64,000 nucleotides of DNA from CBDDHT01 sp965227905 (lineage in GTDB: Bacteria; Pseudomonadota; Alphaproteobacteria; Rhizobiales; Methyloligellaceae). The notes under the pieces were generated by a model. The model did no database searches. It was not told the origin of the DNA and saw only the letters and a program-made list of their open reading frames with translations. The translations under genes were made by a program, and so were the position numbers. The stretch lies in contig OZ245780.1 in NCBI GenBank assembly GCA_965227905.1, positions 2,418,001 to 2,482,000 of the forward strand, given 5' to 3'. Positions 60,850-64,000 of the stretch are shown here, in pieces; position 1 is the first letter of the stretch, and every line of letters starts with the position of its first letter.

Positions 60850-62496
60850 TCACTGGGCTTCTATCTCACTTAACCGCTGCCTGGGGGTGATCGCATCGGG
60901 ATCCACCCGAAGCTCGATAACGGCAGGCTTGTTGCTCGCTGTTGCTTCGGCAAAGGCATCTTCGAATTGGGAGGTCTCCTCGACGACAGCGCCATAGGCG
61001 CCGAAGCTGCGGGCAAAGTCGGCGAAGTTTGGATTGGTCAATGTCATGTCGGCGCGCCGACCTGGATAGTTGCGCGCCTGATGCATCCGAATTGTTCCAT
61101 ACATGCCGTTGTTGACCACGAGCGTTATGACATTCGCACCATATTTCATGGCCGTTGCGAGTTCCTGGCACGTCATCATGAAGCATCCGTCGCCGGCAAA
61201 CGCGACGACTGGGCGTTCCGGGCGGTGCAGTTTCGCGGCGATGGCGGCGGGAAATCCATATCCCATTGCGCCGGCGGTTGGAGCGAGCTGCGTTCCATAA
61301 CCTTTGTAGCGGAAGTAGCGGTGAACCCACGTTGCGTAGTTGCCGGCACCGTTGGCGACGACCGCGTTTTCAGGAAGGCGCTCGGAAAGCTGCGTGACGA
61401 TCTGCTCCATTTTTACACGGCCCGGTGTTTCCAGCGGCGTGAGCGATGCCTCATAGTTGGCCCGAGCAGACGTGGTCCAGTTCTGCCAAACAATGTTTTC
61501 TGGTGGAGTGAGTTCATCGAGGGCCGACATGAACAGTGGCATCGAAGCTTGGATAGGGATATCGGCCTGGTAGACGCTTCCCAACTCCTCCGCACCGGGA
61601 TGAACGTGAACAAGAGCCATGCTCGTCTTCGGAGCGCTAAGCAAAGTGTAGCCGTTCGTCGTCATTTCTCCGAGCCGCGGCCCGATGGCCAGAATGAGAT
61701 CTGCGTCCTGAACCAATGCGCCCAGCTTCGTATCGATCCCGATGCCGACATGCCCGACATAGTTGGGATGGCGATTGTCGAAATGATCCTGAAAACGAAA
61801 TGCGAGCGAGACGGGGAGGTGGAAACGTTCAGCAAAACGCTCAAGGCCGGTGCGAACTTCTTGCGACCATCCGGGGCCGCCGGCAATGATCAGTGGCCGT
61901 TCGGCCTTGGAAATAGCCTCTGCCAATTGCTGCATGGCAAAGGGCGAGGGCGCAGCCATTGACGGATCGGTCCGCGCCAATGGCTCCGCGTTGCACGCGC
62001 CACTCAGCATATCTTCCGGCAATGAGAGGACGACCGGGCCGGGACGTCCCGACTTTGCTGTATGAAAAGCGCGCCGAACATATTCCGGTATGCGATCGAC
62101 ATCGCTGATTTCGGCGGCCCACTTCGCGATCGGCGAGAACATGGCCGGGAAATTGACTTCCTGGAATGCCTCCCGGTCCAGCATCGAGCGCGCCGCCTGC
62201 CCGATAAAGAGAACCATCGGCGTCGAATCCTGCTGTGCGATATGTACCCCGATTGAGGCGTTGGTCGCCCCGGGACCGCGAGTAACGAACGAGACGCCTG
62301 GCCGGTCGGTCAGCTTGCCAAACGCTTCTGCCATGATCGCCGCTCCGCCTTCCTGGCGGCAAACAATCGTGCGGATATCGTTTGCGTCATAAAGGCCATC
62401 CAGCGCTGCCAGATAACTCTCGCCAGGCACGCATGTGGCCCATTCCACGCCTTCTGCACGCAATTGATCGACGAGAACTCGTCCCCCGTGACTCAT
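60850..62496 (-). CDS. Acetolactate synthase-like thiamine pyrophosphate enzyme
   Basis: A 548-residue enzyme of the POX/acetolactate synthase family. Catalytic Glu49 (CRQEGGAA), the substrate domain GPGATNASIGVHIA, a central FAD/nucleotide-like domain and the TPP motif from GDGCFMM (435) to NNGMYGT (462-468) are present. It is close to the ilvG-like large-subunit group without a regulatory subunit gene nearby (no ilvH), so it is not clearly part of branched-chain amino acid synthesis; decarboxylase or sulfoacetaldehyde/glyoxylate-type activities are alternatives. It is divergent from the caspase-like gene by 76 bases. Confidence 0.9.
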   Translation of the reverse strand: MSHGGRVLVDQLRAEGVEWATCVPGESYLAALDGLYDANDIRTIVCRQEGGAAIMAEAFGKLTDRPGVSFVTRGPGATNASIGVHIAQQDSTPMVLFIGQAARSMLDREAFQEVNFPAMFSPIAKWAAEISDVDRIPEYVRRAFHTAKSGRPGPVVLSLPEDMLSGACNAEPLARTDPSMAAPSPFAMQQLAEAISKAERPLIIAGGPGWSQEVRTGLERFAERFHLPVSLAFRFQDHFDNRHPNYVGHVGIGIDTKLGALVQDADLILAIGPRLGEMTTNGYTLLSAPKTSMALVHVHPGAEELGSVYQADIPIQASMPLFMSALDELTPPENIVWQNWTTSARANYEASLTPLETPGRVKMEQIVTQLSERLPENAVVANGAGNYATWVHRYFRYKGYGTQLAPTAGAMGYGFPAAIAAKLHRPERPVVAFAGDGCFMMTCQELATAMKYGANVITLVVNNGMYGTIRMHQARNYPGRRADMTLTNPNFADFARSFGAYGAVVEETSQFEDAFAEATASNKPAVIELRVDPDAITPRQRLSEIEAQ

Positions 62497-62572
62497 TTCA
62501 ACTCTCCCAGCCGGTCTTCTGATCGCCTATATAAGATAATCAGATAGGTGCCTTAACGCGCGAAGGGACGCA

Positions 62573-64000
62573 ATGGATCTCATGCATGACCGGAGAGATG
62601 TTGGGCGTGTCATAGCGGCGCGGATTATATTCGTGATCGCTTTTGCCTTCACTGCGATGACGGCAATACCCGATGCTAAAGCCGAGGAGCGCGTGGCTTT
62701 GGTCATTGGCAACAGCTCGTACAAATCGAGCCCGCTCAAGAATCCTAAAAACGACGCTGCTTTGATGGCGGCTGTACTCAAAGAAGTCGGTTTTGAAGTC
62801 ATCGAACTCGCTGATGCCAATCAGAAGGCCATGAAGCGTGCGATGGTGAAATTTGGCCGAAGGCTTCGGAAGTCCGGGAGTGTCGGTCTGTTCTACTATG
62901 CCGGGCATGGCGTTCAGGTCGATGGCGAGAACTTTCTCATCCCGATCGGCGCCGACATCACAGATGAATCAGAAGTTGCCGTGGAAGCCGTCAGCGTGAA
63001 TGATTTCATGCGAACGATGGAACGGTCATCCAGTCGCATCAACATTGCTATTTTCGACGCTTGTCGGAACAACCCTTTCGCCAGCAGTTCACGGTCAGGA
63101 ACACGTGGGCTTGCACGCGCGGAGGCGCCAGCAGGTACGATCATCTCCTATGCGACCGCTCCGGGAAGAGTGGCACTCGATGGCGATGCCGAAAACAGCC
63201 CCTATACCGCAGCGCTGGTCGACGCGATTCGTGTTGAAGGGCTGACAATCGAGAGCGTCTTCAAGCATGCCCGTCGCAAGGTCGTGAAACTCACGGGCAG
63301 AAAGCAGATCCCCTGGGACAACTCCTCGCTAACAGGAGATTTCTATTTCAAGAAGGGGACTGGACAACCAACTGCTGGTACGCAGACATCGCCCGAAACG
63401 GACAAGCGATTTGCCGAGCTCGAATATTGGGAGTCCGTCAAAGACACATCCGATGCCGGTGCGATCAAAGGGTATTTGCAGCGCTTTCCCCAAGGCATGT
63501 TCGCAGAACTTGCCGAAGTGAAGCTCAGCACTCTGTCGGGTGAGACGAAAGTTGCGGCCGTTCCGGGCGGCACACTCAATCAGGGGCTCGGCGGTCTTGC
63601 GGACCCTGGCGCTCAGGATGGCGAGAGCCTCTACCAAAGGGGCCTCAAATTCGATTGGGGCCGCGGCATTCCGCAGGACAAGGCAGAGGCTGAGCGTCAT
63701 TACCAGAAAGCTGCCCGTGTGGGGCACGCAGGCGCGATGCGCAACCTCGGGCTGATGTATGAATATGGCGATGGCGTTCCAAAGGACACAGGCGACGCCT
63801 TCCGCTGGTATCAGAAGGCAGCGGAAGGCGGCGATGCCGAAGGCATGTCGCGGCTCGCTCATATGTATGCATTTGGTAAAGGTGTGACGCGCAACGAACG
63901 TCAGGCAGTGCGCTGGTATCAGCAGGCGGCGGGCGAGGGGATTGCCGAAGCCATGCACAATCTTGGCGTGCTTGTGGAGGCGGGAAAAGGAACACGGAAA
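62573..64000 (+). CDS. Secreted caspase-like (metacaspase/peptidase C14) protein with SEL1 repeats, partial
   Basis: The gene runs off the right end; 476 residues are visible. AAGGGA precedes the ATG at 62573. A signal peptide (about 1-37, ending in DAKA) is followed by a caspase-like domain (about 38-255): His112 in FYYAGHGVQ and Cys164 in IFDACRNNPF form the catalytic dyad, with VALVIGNSSYK at the first strand. A linker of about 100 residues contains a tetratricopeptide-like stretch (YWESVKDTSDAGAIKGYLQRFP). SEL1 repeats follow from about 365 (YQRGLKFDWGRGIPQDKAEA, MYEYGDGVPKDTGDAFRWYQ, MYAFGKGVTRNERQAVRWYQ) and continue to the edge. Such periplasmic caspase-SEL1 proteins are common in Rhizobiales and uncharacterised. 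Confidence 0.93.
   Translation, partial: MDLMHDRRDVGRVIAARIIFVIAFAFTAMTAIPDAKAEERVALVIGNSSYKSSPLKNPKNDAALMAAVLKEVGFEVIELADANQKAMKRAMVKFGRRLRKSGSVGLFYYAGHGVQVDGENFLIPIGADITDESEVAVEAVSVNDFMRTMERSSSRINIAIFDACRNNPFASSSRSGTRGLARAEAPAGTIISYATAPGRVALDGDAENSPYTAALVDAIRVEGLTIESVFKHARRKVVKLTGRKQIPWDNSSLTGDFYFKKGTGQPTAGTQTSPETDKRFAELEYWESVKDTSDAGAIKGYLQRFPQGMFAELAEVKLSTLSGETKVAAVPGGTLNQGLGGLADPGAQDGESLYQRGLKFDWGRGIPQDKAEAERHYQKAARVGHAGAMRNLGLMYEYGDGVPKDTGDAFRWYQKAAEGGDAEGMSRLAHMYAFGKGVTRNERQAVRWYQQAAGEGIAEAMHNLGVLVEAGKGTRK

Noticed and set aside
60967..61962. 331-codon open frame on the plus strand
   Set aside because: Antisense to the TPP enzyme with all its motifs on the other strand.
62518..62544. 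TCTGAT/ATCAGA dyad before the caspase-like gene
   Set aside because: Only six pairs with a 15-base spacer; such a match is expected by chance in a window of this size.
1..64000. Search for defence islands, prophage or insertion sequences
   Set aside because: No transposase, integrase, restriction-modification, toxin-antitoxin or phage structural motif was recognised; the window looks like stable core chromosome.

Overview
The window is about 64 kb of moderately GC-rich, densely coded chromosome from an alphaproteobacterium of the order Hyphomicrobiales (Rhizobiales). Supporting markers are a MucR/Ros zinc-finger regulator, Mrp/Pha antiporter genes, DivJ- and PleC-like kinases, a FeuP/FeuQ-like two-component pair with a small secreted protein in front, and several families largely confined to this group (DUF5330, DUF1491, DUF1254/DUF1214 pair, bifunctional hydrolase-OsmC). 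I see no rRNA, tRNA, insertion sequence, phage or CRISPR array. The segment reads as core genome with a few accessory genes. Both edges cut genes: mrpD on the left and a caspase-like/SEL1 gene on the right.

1-17 kb: the end of an mrp operon (mrpD-G), mucR, sufE, a DUF5330 protein, a DivJ-like kinase beside a strongly AT-rich spacer, a peptidoglycan-binding protein, small conserved proteins, a lipoprotein, the DUF1254/DUF1214 pair behind a class A penicillin-binding protein, a cysteine-cluster protein, the feu-type three-gene signalling unit and a Tat-exported metallo-hydrolase.

17-34.9 kb: a cytochrome c maturation operon (ccmI-ccmE-ccmF-ccmH), a hydrolase-OsmC fusion, a DegP-type protease with a two-component system directly behind it, glnE, then a four-gene cluster of EF-hand protein, ECF sigma factor, one-helix membrane protein and periplasmic metal-sensor-like protein that resembles a CnrYXH circuit. 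A MerR/cobalamin-fold regulator and a CheY-like regulator paired with a degenerate Hpt protein follow.

35-50 kb: an MFS transporter, a PleC-like kinase, pepN, dusA, a TauE/SafE exporter, a phosphohexomutase, and a large secreted VWA protein with seven tandem 88-residue domains that converges on two membrane-anchored retropepsin-like proteases and a DUF1289 protein.

50-64 kb: a third PleC/DivJ-class kinase with a membrane sensor, then mostly single metabolic or stress genes: nuclease, two glutathione transferases, Fe-S uracil-DNA glycosylase-like protein, DSP-like sulfur transferase divergent from an Lrp regulator, thioesterase, hydroxyisobutyrate dehydrogenase-like enzyme, DUF427, 2OG oxygenase, DUF1045, AEC transporter, an acetolactate synthase-like TPP enzyme, and the caspase-like gene.

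I do not see a self-contained new defence or mobile system. The parts most worth follow-up are the metal/sigma cluster (30.2-32.3 kb), the VWA repeat protein with its retropepsin neighbours (45.8-50 kb), the degenerate Hpt and degenerate cobalamin-pocket regulators (32.4-34.9 kb), and the three DivK-class kinases. Positions of start codons, domain limits and residue numbers were worked out by eye from the sequence; family assignments come from remembered motifs and gene order, not from database searches.
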